Below, one piece after another: positions 15,515 through 22,585 of a stretch of 35,749 nt of DNA. Below the pieces are notes generated by a model. It had not been told where the DNA came from. It searched no databases and was given only the letters and a program-made list of their open reading frames with translations. Within the stretch, counting starts at the first letter, position 1. Each line of letters starts with the position of its first letter. Source of the DNA: an uncultured Collinsella sp. (lineage in GTDB: Bacteria > Actinomycetota > Coriobacteriia > Coriobacteriales > Coriobacteriaceae); contig CATXXF010000021.1 in assembly GCA_958403395.1 (NCBI GenBank), positions 1 through 35,749 of the forward strand, written 5' to 3'. The position numbers and the translations under genes are program-made.

Positions 15515-16257
15515 CTAGATGTCAAAAACGTAGCGAGACCCAACGATCCGCTGACGACCGATGATAAACGGCCGCCGCTGCTCATCGAAAAAGAAGGCTT
15601 CCATATAAAACAAGGGTTCGCCAACGGGAACCGCCAGCAACCGAGCGACCTCGGGCGATGCGCACGCGATCTCGAGCGTGCACGGGTCGGTAAACGCGGG
15701 CGTGCGGCCCGTCCGGTTGCGCACGAACTCAAAAATGGATTGGTTAGATAGAGGTGCCGTTGATAGATAGGCGTTCTCCTCGTAAACGTATATGTTGTTC
15801 TCGAGCATGACAGGGACGCCATCGGCAGTACGCACGCGCTCAACGCAAATCAAGTCAGTTCCAACGGGAACACCAAAGAACTGTGCTTCGGTGGAATCCG
15901 CCGGCAGTATCTTTCTCGAAATGACACGCGCCCCCGGTTCCATTCCGTTAACGCGGCATGCGTCTGAAAACTCTGGACGTCATCCTTCTGGCGAATCTTG
16001 CGCTTAAGCTTGGGGGCATTGACAAACGTGCCTTTCCCCTGTCGCTTCGTTAGATAGCCCTGCTGGACGAGCTCCTCAATAGCGCGTCGCACGGTAACGC
16101 GGCCAACTTTATAGCTCTCAGCCAATTCGAATTCGTTGGGTATCCGCGCGCCTGCCTTGTAGGCGCCGGAGTTGATTTCGTTTTTAATGATATCAATGAC
16201 CTGTTGGTACAGCGGTATCGCTGCTTTACCGTCAGTTAGCCCTTCAGTCGGTGGCAT
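15515..16257 (-). pseudogene. GntR/UTRA-family transcriptional regulator, broken by a frameshift
   Basis: The gene reads as one HutC/FrlR-type regulator in two frames. The first frame (15850-16257) holds the N-terminal winged helix: IPLYQQVIDIIKNEI, ARIPNEFELAESYKVGRVTVRRAIEELVQQG, RQGKGTFV. The second (15515 to about 15966) holds the UTRA ligand domain, from DACRVNGMEPGARVISR through GEPLFYMEAFFF to VGSRYVFDI. The switch falls at a run of four T on the coding strand (AAAA at 15967-15970); one extra T would rejoin the frames as QSFSDACRVNGMEPG and give a normal 247-residue protein. The cause may be a real mutation or a base-calling error. A GAGAGGG box precedes the ATG at 16257. By position it is the likely regulator of the adjoining Amadori-type operon. 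Confidence 0.82.
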
Positions 16258-16287
16258 ATACCCTCTCCCAGCACAATTAAGTCTAAA

Positions 16288-16324
16288 GCGGGCCCAAGGG
16301 CATTCAGCAAGCCCTTAAGCCCGC
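16288..16324 (-). terminator. Terminator of the HAD phosphatase unit
   Basis: On the minus strand GCGGGCTTAAGGGC pairs with GCCCTTGGGCCCGC, a 14-bp stem with two central U-G pairs that exist only in minus-strand RNA, followed by TTTAG. It lies between the HAD gene and the GntR-type gene, ending the upstream transcript. Confidence 0.65.
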
Positions 16325-16326
16325 AT

Positions 16327-16343
16327 TAGCATTAAGTATGCTA
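16327..16343 (-). promoter_or_regulatory. Palindrome over a putative promoter upstream of the GntR-type gene
   Basis: TAGCAT (16327-16332) and ATGCTA (16338-16343) form a perfect inverted repeat with a 5-base spacer. On the minus strand it covers a CATACT element that has CCGACA 18 bases upstream, a weak sigma-70 promoter. However, the terminator of the previous gene lies downstream of this promoter, so transcription from here would have to pass that hairpin. The link to the GntR-type regulator is a guess. Confidence 0.3.
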
Positions 16344-16407
16344 GGTGTCGCACCAAAATGTCGGCTATTTACTCATCAGACCCGAAAAACGCGCAACTAC
16401 CGCGCTC

Positions 16408-17067
16408 CTAAGAAAGCGTGAGCAGCTCCGGCAGCTGGTCGATAATCTTGTCCGCGGCATCCTGGCTAAAGCCAAAGCGCTCCTCGCGCTTGGCAATGAC
16501 CGTCAGGCCGGCTCGCTTACCCGCGGTAATGCCCGGAACGGAATCCTCAACGCAGCAGCAGCGATTCGCGGGCAGCCCCAGCAGGTCCAGCGCATGCAGG
16601 TAGATGTCGGGCTCGGGTTTGCTCTCCTTAAACTGCTCGCCGCTCACCACATACTCAAAGGCATCCGACAGCCCGCATGCGTTGAGCACTTCCTCGATGC
16701 TATCCATGGGAGACGAGCTGGCAAGCGCCACGCGAACGCCACGGCGCGGCAGCTCTCGAATCGTATCCACGGCGCCTGGGTTAATCAAAGCCTGATAGTC
16801 ACGCGGACGCTTATGCGCCCACTCGTCCCAACGGGCCAACGCTTCCTCGCCAGTGAAGTGCCCCTTACCGGCGCGCTCAAACCAATCGACCAGCATATGC
16901 AGGAAGAACTGATGCGAAGTACCGACCTGCCCATTCAACTCCTCTTGAGTCAGATTAAGCCCAAGCTCCTTGGCAAAAGCTGCGGTCTCGCCCAAGTAGT
17001 AATACTCGGTATCGACAATGACGCCGTCCATGTCAAAGATAACGGCGTCGAACGGAAATGCGGACAC
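16408..17067 (-). CDS. HAD-superfamily hydrolase, beta-phosphoglucomutase-like
   Basis: A 219-residue HAD hydrolase of subfamily IA with an alpha-helical cap. Motif I is VIFDMDGVIVDTE with Asp12 as nucleophile and Asp14 as acid/base; motif II is ALASSS; motif III is KPEPDIYL; motif IV is VEDSVPG. This pattern fits beta-phosphoglucomutases and sugar phosphatases such as YniC/GPP types; the substrate cannot be named. The start is taken as GTG at 17067 because GGGAGGG lies just upstream; the longer frame starts inside the intergenic sequence. It follows the Cof-type phosphatase gene by 64 bases and ends at a terminator, so the two HAD genes may form one unit. Confidence 0.83.
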   Translation of the reverse strand: MSAFPFDAVIFDMDGVIVDTEYYYLGETAAFAKELGLNLTQEELNGQVGTSHQFFLHMLVDWFERAGKGHFTGEEALARWDEWAHKRPRDYQALINPGAVDTIRELPRRGVRVALASSSPMDSIEEVLNACGLSDAFEYVVSGEQFKESKPEPDIYLHALDLLGLPANRCCCVEDSVPGITAGKRAGLTVIAKREERFGFSQDAADKIIDQLPELLTLS

Positions 17068-17131
17068 GGCACCCTCCCTAACAAAAGGACGCCCGCAAGC
17101 AGGCGCCCGAGCCATGCATTAATCGGCGATT

Positions 17132-17974
17132 CTAACCCAGCAGCTTATCCAGCGCCACCGCAATACCGTCTTCGTTGTTATTGGCGGTCACCATCTGGGC
17201 AACTGCCTTAACCTCATCGACGGCGTTGCCCATGGCAACACCGGTGCCGGCCCACTCAATCATGGACTTGTCGTTCTGGCCGTCGCCAAACGATACGACC
17301 TCACTGGCATCGATGCCGAGCTTGGGCAGGGCACCCTCGAGTGCGCGGGCCTTGTCGATACCGGGCGCCGTGTACTCAAAGTACCAGTCGGCCGTAAACA
17401 TGCCCGAAAGCGTCTGCTTAAAGGGCGCATACATCTCCTCGTAATGCGCCTGCAGGTAGGCCGGATCGCCCGCCGTCAGCAGCTTGTCCACGGGATAAGC
17501 ATCAGCGACCTCATGCAGGCTCTCCACCTCGCGAATCTTAAGATCGCACGCGTCGCGCTCATACTTGACGATATTCTTCTGCGAGCCGTCAGGCAGCGTG
17601 ATCATGCAATGGTACGAGTCCTCGACGTGCAAATCGCGACCGAGCGAAATCATAGGGATCACGTCAAAATTACGCAGGTGATCAATCAGGCGATGCAATT
17701 CGTCGGCAGGCATAGCCTGATCGAACAGCACCTCGTCGGTCTGGGCATCGACGACGTGTGCGCCGTTAAAGGCCACCAGCAGACCGTCATGGTTTTGAAG
17801 GTCGAGCTCTTGCGCCAAGGCGTGCAGCCCCCATGCGGGACGGCCCGAAGCCAAAATGAGCTTAATGCCCGACTCCTGCGCCGCGAGCAGCTTCTCGCGC
17901 GTACGCGGGCTAATCACTTTCTGATCGTTGGTGAGCGTACCGTCGATATCCATCGCGATGGCTTTGATTGCCAT
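17132..17974 (-). CDS. Cof-type HAD-IIB phosphatase
   Basis: A 280-residue HAD-IIB (Cof/YidA) phosphatase acting on sugar phosphates, flavin mononucleotide or similar small phospho-compounds. Motif I is IAMDIDGTLTND (residues 7-18), motif II LILASGRP, and motif III/IV VVSFGDGQNDKSMIEWAGTG, followed by the family ending AVAQMVTANNNEDGIA. The C2-type cap lies between. The ATG at 17974 has GGGAGG 7 bases upstream. It is 149 bases downstream of deoC and may be read with it. The substrate is unknown. Confidence 0.87.
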   Translation of the reverse strand: MAIKAIAMDIDGTLTNDQKVISPRTREKLLAAQESGIKLILASGRPAWGLHALAQELDLQNHDGLLVAFNGAHVVDAQTDEVLFDQAMPADELHRLIDHLRNFDVIPMISLGRDLHVEDSYHCMITLPDGSQKNIVKYERDACDLKIREVESLHEVADAYPVDKLLTAGDPAYLQAHYEEMYAPFKQTLSGMFTADWYFEYTAPGIDKARALEGALPKLGIDASEVVSFGDGQNDKSMIEWAGTGVAMGNAVDEVKAVAQMVTANNNEDGIAVALDKLLG

Positions 17975-18123
17975 ATATGCCTCCCTGTCATTGAACAACC
18001 TTGTCTGAGCCATCATACAGAACACCCATCGCGACTCCGTTTACAACGGGCAAAAAGTCATATTGTCTCGAACATGAACAGCGTGTGGTCGTGAAGCTTT
18101 ATCGCTCAGGTCAAATACGTCTG

Positions 18124-18798
18124 CTAGCGACGCTCATCCGTCGGTGCACCCTCGACGATCGCGATGCCCGCCGATGCACCTAACGCGCTGGCGCCGGCCT
18201 CGATGAATGCGCAGGCCTCTTCGTAATTATGGATACCGCCCGCCGCCTTGATTGCCACGGCATCGCCGAGCACCTCGTGCATCAGCCGCACGTCCTCGAG
18301 CTTAGCACCGCCAAAGCTTCTGCCGGTCGATGTCTTAAGGAATCCCGGCTTGGCCTCCAGCGCGATCTCGCATACACGGCGCTTGGCGGCGTCGTCGCCG
18401 TCCAGCTTGCACATCTCGACGATTACCTTGTCAGTGATGCCATGCGCGCGACAAAAATCAGCAATGGTAGTCATCTCGCGCTCGATGGCATCAAAATCGC
18501 GGTTCTCGATCGACCTCTGATTCAAAACGTAGTCAATCTCGGTAAAGCCACACGCAGCGTATTCCTCAAACCTCGCAAGCTTCTCCTCAAGCGCCATAGT
18601 GCCCTGGGGAAAGTCGATAGCGCCGGCAAGGATGATGTCAGAGCCCTCGAGCATGGCGCGGCCCGTCTCGTACTCCTGCAGGTTCGCAAATACGCAGCGA
18701 AAGTTGTACTTTAACGCCTTCTCGACATATTGCTCAAACGTGTCCTCGGGGGCATCGATATAGTCGATGTATTTGTTGATGGGTTTGGCAAGCGTCAT
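18124..18798 (-). CDS. deoC: Deoxyribose-phosphate aldolase
   Basis: DeoC splits 2-deoxyribose 5-phosphate into acetaldehyde and glyceraldehyde 3-phosphate, the last step in using deoxynucleosides. The 224-residue protein has the class I aldolase signature: the Schiff-base Lys155 in PGFLKTSTG, the second Lys184 in AIKAAGGI, and Asp90 in TEIDYVLN. Length matches the short bacterial DeoC form (about 220). AAGGAGG lies 6 bases upstream of the ATG. The upstream leader carries a hairpin and a palindrome that could serve regulation. Other deo genes (phosphopentomutase, nucleoside phosphorylase) are not in the window. Confidence 0.93.
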   Translation of the reverse strand: MTLAKPINKYIDYIDAPEDTFEQYVEKALKYNFRCVFANLQEYETGRAMLEGSDIILAGAIDFPQGTMALEEKLARFEEYAACGFTEIDYVLNQRSIENRDFDAIEREMTTIADFCRAHGITDKVIVEMCKLDGDDAAKRRVCEIALEAKPGFLKTSTGRSFGGAKLEDVRLMHEVLGDAVAIKAAGGIHNYEEACAFIEAGASALGASAGIAIVEGAPTDERR

Positions 18799-18917
18799 GC
18801 TGGGCCTCCTTGTTCAGGACTGACAACCGATTCGTGGTTTCACGCGAAAAACCACGTTCAATGTACGCCCGGCATGCAAGGACAGCGTCCGCATTCCGAC
18901 AAGTGGTATGAAATTAG

Positions 18918-18937
18918 CTGTAAACGTATACTTACAG
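18918..18937. promoter_or_regulatory. Palindrome upstream of deoC
   Basis: CTGTAA (18918-18923) and TTACAG (18932-18937) form an inverted repeat with an ACGTATAC centre, about 120 bases upstream of deoC. Position and symmetry suit a repressor operator; the protein that would bind it is unknown. Confidence 0.35.
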
Positions 18938-19018
18938 ACAGCGAATGGCACCGCACGCGGATGCCGACAGCAAGACATCCCCCCCCCTCAATACACCCTC
19001 ATGCCCATTTAAATAGTA

Positions 19019-19050
19019 AGGGGCCCGTATCTGTTGGGATACGGGCCCCT
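19019..19050. terminator. Strong hairpin beside the pgi 3'-end remnant
   Basis: A perfect 13-bp stem (AGGGGCCCGTATC with its complement) around a TGTTGG loop, working on both strands. It closely matches the terminator after the intact pgi gene at 22522-22553 and lies at the same relative distance from the pgi-like stop codon, so it is best read as the terminator of a second pgi 3' end. Confidence 0.75.
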
Positions 19051-19080
19051 TTCGGCCATGACCTATCTCAGCAACAAAGA

Positions 19081-19113
19081 CTATTTGCGGTGAGCGCGGT
19101 AGGACTCGATCGC
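19081..19113 (-). repeat. Left pgi 3'-end remnant (attachment-site-like direct repeat)
   Basis: Read on the minus strand it gives IESYRAHRK and a TAG stop, against IEFYRAHRK and TAG at the end of the intact pgi. The likeness stops upstream, where a TAA appears after three more codons, so it is a fragment and not a gene. The similarity continues past the stop (TAGTC) and resumes at the terminator hairpin. Confidence 0.75.
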
Positions 19114-19490
19114 ACCCTCTTATCCGAGCCGGGGCACGTTCGCACAGCGCGCGTATGACGGTTGCAAAACCACCCCATTTGAAACAAAGGCAAAAAAGTA
19201 CTTGCAAAGACGCATTCCGACATATAAGTTGATAAAAGACCGCCGTTGCGGTTTTAAGTAGATCGAGCATATGAAGTTTGAGTTTTAGCGTGTAAGAGAA
19301 GGAAGATCGGCAAAGTACAACCCCAAACGCAATGACAACTTAATGAGGTAACTGCCACATGTGAGGCACCCAGGGCATTGCTGTCTCGATTTTGAGCACG
19401 ATGCCTTCCGCCTTGCATGGGCCGTTCCATCCCGCCCCTGCAGCAACTGCCTCACGGGCTCATTGAAAACCGCATAGCACCCCAACGTCA

Positions 19491-19526
19491 GCACATCACC
19501 CACGGCAAGCACATCACTCACGACAA
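19491..19526 (+). repeat. Two 18-bp tandem repeats in the leader of the island
   Basis: GCACATCAC-N-CACG-N-CAA occurs twice in tandem (19491-19508 and 19509-19526) with 16 of 18 bases equal, then a degenerate third copy up to about 19560. The unit length keeps the frame of the following gene, where it would read as histidine-rich HITHGK/HITHDN. Confidence 0.6.
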
Positions 19527-19572
19527 CCAACACATCAACAAACAGCACGAACATCAACCGATTGGAGAAGCT

Positions 19573-20463
19573 ATGACAAACCACCACGCTGAAGACGGCG
19601 ATAAGAAAAGCATTCTGGATGCCCGCATTGAGCGAGCATATGTAAACGAATATGACGCCGCCTTTGCCGCCGCGACCATCAAAAACTACGCGTCGCTACC
19701 GCTCGCGACGATCTTGGCCGACCACCCTCAACTGCTGAAGCGCTGCACAAAGATCATGGGCGACCCCGACATTCGCAAGCTGACAGACCCCTATGCCCCA
19801 AAACGCGACAACGATTCGTACGTTCTTACCGTAGGCTGCCTAGCCCATATGCTTACGGCGCTCGACACGAAACTCAAGCTCGAATGGGAACCCGACGAGC
19901 GTCATGAACTCGAAAGCAAGCGGAACACCCTGCGCACCGCACTGTTCCTTCCGTTGGACGGCCTCAAGCGCTGCAACGTCGAGCTCAATACACAGGCGCG
20001 GCAAAAGCCCGGGACCACGGGGCAGAAAACTCCAAGACCCCATGCGGCCATCGTCGACCGCAACCGATATAACCGCATGACCGCGCACTTTTCCGCCGAG
20101 GGAGCAGCCATAAGGACGCTGATCGACCTACTGTGCCTCCTGAGCATCAACGAGCTATTTGAGGGCTATCTCGCCCTTGTTCCCGCGACGGCACCCAAGT
20201 CGGTAGCAAAGATCATCGAGACCTGCAGACGCCAGTTTGAGCGCCATCGCAATGGCAGTGAGATGAGCGCCAGCATCGCGCAGTACTACGCGGCTCATTA
20301 CAAAAATGACGGATGTGCCCCTGTCGAGCATCAGCTGCGGCTCGCCTACACCACGCCCGTCGCAACGCTCCATCGCTTTGGAGCCCTTGGCGCTTGCGAG
20401 CCGCACGAACAGGCAGCCTGCCCCACAACCGAGCTCGATCTCAGGCTCGGACGAACCCTGTAG
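19573..20463 (+). CDS. Unrecognised protein of the pgi-flanked island
   Basis: A 296-residue protein of unknown family. It is soluble by eye, with no signal peptide or membrane segment, and mostly helical with many charged residues. The N-terminal third (ILDARIERAYVNEYDAAF, SLPLATILADHPQLLKRC) and the middle (RNRYNRMTAHFSAEGAAIR, LIDLLCLLSINELFEGYLAL) look like helical bundles; the C-terminal part has several Cys and His but no clear motif. The ATG at 19573 has GGAG 5 bases upstream. The frame stays open 52 codons farther upstream through a His-rich stretch without a ribosome binding site. It is the first of three same-strand genes with a ClpP-like and a VirD4-like gene, so a shared role is likely. 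Function is not known. Confidence 0.75.
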   Translation: MTNHHAEDGDKKSILDARIERAYVNEYDAAFAAATIKNYASLPLATILADHPQLLKRCTKIMGDPDIRKLTDPYAPKRDNDSYVLTVGCLAHMLTALDTKLKLEWEPDERHELESKRNTLRTALFLPLDGLKRCNVELNTQARQKPGTTGQKTPRPHAAIVDRNRYNRMTAHFSAEGAAIRTLIDLLCLLSINELFEGYLALVPATAPKSVAKIIETCRRQFERHRNGSEMSASIAQYYAAHYKNDGCAPVEHQLRLAYTTPVATLHRFGALGACEPHEQAACPTTELDLRLGRTL

Positions 20464-20526
20464 CCCGCCAGCCCCTCCGCGGGCAACAATCCTATTCCAC
20501 AACACAACCAACAGAAAGGAGTCCTC

Positions 20527-21144
20527 CTGGACACCAATCACTCCCCCATCATCAGCCCCCTCACCATGCGTGAATCCGCCCGAGGTATCACGCTCACCAG
20601 CATTTACGATGAGATGCTCGCCCGTCGCGAGCTCTCCGTCATGGGAAACATCGAAACCCCGATGGCCCACGACCTATGCCAGCAGATCCGCCTGCTCGAT
20701 GCCACCGACCCCAGCCGCCCCATCACCATATTTGTCGCCAGCGCCGGCGGAAGCGTGCGATCGGGTCTTGCGATCTATGACGCCATGCGCCTCGCATCGT
20801 GCCCCATCCGCACCGTCTGCCTGGAATTCGCCGCGTCCATGGGCGCTGTGATCTTTATGGGCGGCGACGATCGCCGTATGGCGCCCCATGCAGAGCTCAT
20901 GATTCACGACCCGCTGATCCCCCAGGGGGCAGGCGGCTCGGCACTTGCGCTGCAGGAAACCAGCCGGCGTCTCATGCAGACCCGCAAGACCCTCACGCAA
21001 ATCCTCTCGGACCGCAGCGGCCTCACGCCCAAGCGCATCCAGTCCCTCACTGCAAAAGACACCTACCTTTCGGCCGAGCGCGCCGTCGAGCTCGGCTTTG
21101 CCCACGAAATCCTCTCGACCACCAAGGAGGTCGCCCATGTCTAA
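20527..21144 (+). CDS. ClpP-like serine peptidase
   Basis: A ClpP/crotonase-fold peptidase. Counting from the ATG at 20566 the protein has 192 residues, with the triad Ser91 in EFAASMGAVIF, His114 in LMIHDPL and Asp165 in TAKDTYLSA all present, plus ASAGGSVRSGLAIYDAM (58-74). The Asp-Arg oligomer sensor before the catalytic Asp in house-keeping ClpP is replaced by Ala-Lys. The start is uncertain: AAAGGAG (20515-20521) sits 5 bases before an in-frame CTG at 20527, while nothing similar precedes the ATG at 20566, so CTG initiation adding 13 residues is proposed. Its stop overlaps the VirD4-like gene by 8 bases. Being far from any Clp ATPase gene and inside an island, it is probably a specialised rather than the cell's main ClpP. 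Confidence 0.85.
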   Translation: MDTNHSPIISPLTMRESARGITLTSIYDEMLARRELSVMGNIETPMAHDLCQQIRLLDATDPSRPITIFVASAGGSVRSGLAIYDAMRLASCPIRTVCLEFAASMGAVIFMGGDDRRMAPHAELMIHDPLIPQGAGGSALALQETSRRLMQTRKTLTQILSDRSGLTPKRIQSLTAKDTYLSAERAVELGFAHEILSTTKEVAHV

Positions 21145-22441
21145 CCTCGCCAGCCGCCTCGCCGCATCTGAGTCCGCATCGTCCACCATCCTCGCCAAGG
21201 ATCGAACGCTTTCCTGCGACACCCGCCAAACGGGACTCAACAACAATGCACTTGTGATCGGCCCCTCGGGAGCCGGCAAGACCCGAAACGTCCTCAAGCC
21301 CAACCTGCTGCAAATGAACGCAAGCTACATCGTGCTCGACACCAAAGGCACGCTCTGTCGCGAAGTGGGACCCGTGCTGGCAGCCCACGGTTACCGCGTG
21401 CAATGTCTCAACTTCGCCGACCTCAACACCGTCCCGGCCCTTGCGCCCGGCATCGAGCGCTGCGGGTACAACCCCCTGAGGCACATTCGCCGCAAGGCGG
21501 ACGGCAGGCCCAACCAGCAGGACATCCTCTCGGTGGCAAAGGCCATCTGCCCCATCGAGGACAACAACCAGCCTTTTTGGGATCATGCGGCGGCAAACCT
21601 GCTGTCGTGTCTTATCGCCTACGTCACCGAACAGCTACCCGCCGACGAGCAGACGATCAGCTCGGTCATCAAGCTGATCGAGCACCTGCAGGACGGTGCC
21701 ACGGGTCGATTGTTTGACGACCTGATCACGATCGACCCCCAAAGCTATGCCCTCTCGCTATGGCGGCGCTACGCCATTACGCAAAATGCCGAGCGCATGC
21801 ACGCGAGCATCGTCGGCATCCTTGCCGAAAAGGTCATGTGTCTGGGATTCGACGGTGCGGCACAGCTCTATCGTGAGTGCCATCAGGTGGACTTCGCTTC
21901 CATGGGACACACCCCCTGCGCCCTATTTGTAACCGTGAGCGATATTGACCGCAATCTCGATCCGCTGACCGGCCTCTTTATTTCGCAGGCGTTTATGGGC
22001 CTCATTCGTGAGGCCGATAGGCAGCCCGACGGCAGCCTGCCCGTGCCCGTGCGCTTTATGCTCGATGACTTCGCAAATCTGCAGATCCCCCAGATTGACA
22101 ACGTGCTCTCGATTATCCGAAGCCGCAACATCTGGGCAACGCTGCTGCTGCAGTCGACCAACCAGCTCGATGCGCTCTATGGCGAGGCACGCGCACGCTC
22201 CATCATGGGCAACTGCGACACGCATCTGGTGCTGGCGTTCCAGGATCCCGAGAGCGCCCGGGTGTTTTCCGACCGCGCCGACGCACTGCCCAGCACGCTC
22301 ATGGCGACGCCGATCGATCGCTCGTGGCTCTTTGTACGCGGTCGCACTCCCGAACAGGTCGAGCGCTTTAGGCTCGAAGACCATCCGCTCTACGGGGAGC
22401 TGCCCGAGGCGCAGCGAGACCATGCGGAGGCCGAGATCTAG
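21137..22441 (+). CDS. Soluble VirD4/TraG-like (type IV coupling protein family) ATPase
   Basis: Coupling proteins are hexameric ATPases that bring DNA to a type IV secretion channel. This 434-residue protein keeps the ATPase core: Walker A GPSGAGKT (42-49), YIVLDTKG, the YNPLRHI strand near 111-117, Walker B FMLDDFANL (307-315) and the downstream LLLQSTNQLDALYG (337-349), CDTHLVLAFQD. The usual N-terminal membrane segments are absent and the length is well below the 550-650 of full members, so it is cytosolic. AAGGAGG lies 6 bases before the ATG, which overlaps the end of the ClpP-like gene. No relaxase or other type IV secretion gene is present. It may be a remnant of a conjugative element or an ATPase partner of the peptidase; the second idea is speculation. 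Confidence 0.85.
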   Translation: MSNLASRLAASESASSTILAKDRTLSCDTRQTGLNNNALVIGPSGAGKTRNVLKPNLLQMNASYIVLDTKGTLCREVGPVLAAHGYRVQCLNFADLNTVPALAPGIERCGYNPLRHIRRKADGRPNQQDILSVAKAICPIEDNNQPFWDHAAANLLSCLIAYVTEQLPADEQTISSVIKLIEHLQDGATGRLFDDLITIDPQSYALSLWRRYAITQNAERMHASIVGILAEKVMCLGFDGAAQLYRECHQVDFASMGHTPCALFVTVSDIDRNLDPLTGLFISQAFMGLIREADRQPDGSLPVPVRFMLDDFANLQIPQIDNVLSIIRSRNIWATLLLQSTNQLDALYGEARARSIMGNCDTHLVLAFQDPESARVFSDRADALPSTLMATPIDRSWLFVRGRTPEQVERFRLEDHPLYGELPEAQRDHAEAEI

Positions 22442-22521
22442 GCGCAGGGTTCTCGCAGCGCGCGGCGCCCCAGCGATGTTCCACAAAGGCCGTGTGCCCC
22501 GGGACCACGGCAAACAAGCAA

Positions 22522-22553
22522 AGGGGCCCGCATCCGATAGGATACGGGCCCCT
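22522..22553 (-). terminator. Terminator of pgi
   Basis: AGGGGCCCG...CGGGCCCCT forms a 14-bp stem around a 4-base loop; one pair is U-G in minus-strand RNA and a mismatch in + strand RNA. On the minus strand it is followed by TTGCTTGTTT. It lies about 32 bases after the pgi stop and may also end the + strand island operon. Confidence 0.75.
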
Positions 22554-22585
22554 GACTATAAGACGCGATGCGTTAACAGCAGCGA

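Larger units (their letters stand above)
18799..19572. other. 774-base gene-poor region between deoC and the pgi-flanked island
   Basis: No convincing gene was found. It holds, left to right: the deoC leader with a hairpin (CGTGGTTT 18833-18840, AAACCACG 18849-18856); a palindrome at 18918-18937; a run of nine C at 18979-18987; a strong hairpin at 19019-19050; a remnant matching the 3' end of pgi (19081-19113); a small ACCGC-CGTT-GCGGT hairpin followed by TTT at 19239-19254; and two 18-bp tandem repeats at 19491-19526. A possible + strand promoter (TTGCAA 19202, TATAAG 19223) has a short 15-base spacer and is weak. Confidence 0.6.

Noticed and set aside
19239..19254. ACCGC-CGTT-GCGGT hairpin followed by TTT as the end of a small RNA
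   Set aside because: The stem has only 5 pairs and no clear promoter lies at a suitable distance, so a small RNA gene is not supported.
18932..19270. 112-codon minus-strand open frame in the gene-poor region
   Set aside because: It crosses the pgi remnant and the strong hairpin in a different frame, has no ribosome binding site, and resembles no protein.
19115..19572. Search for an integrase, excisionase or tRNA at the left end of the island
   Set aside because: No open frame of suitable length and no cloverleaf were found; the region has only small hairpins and tandem repeats.
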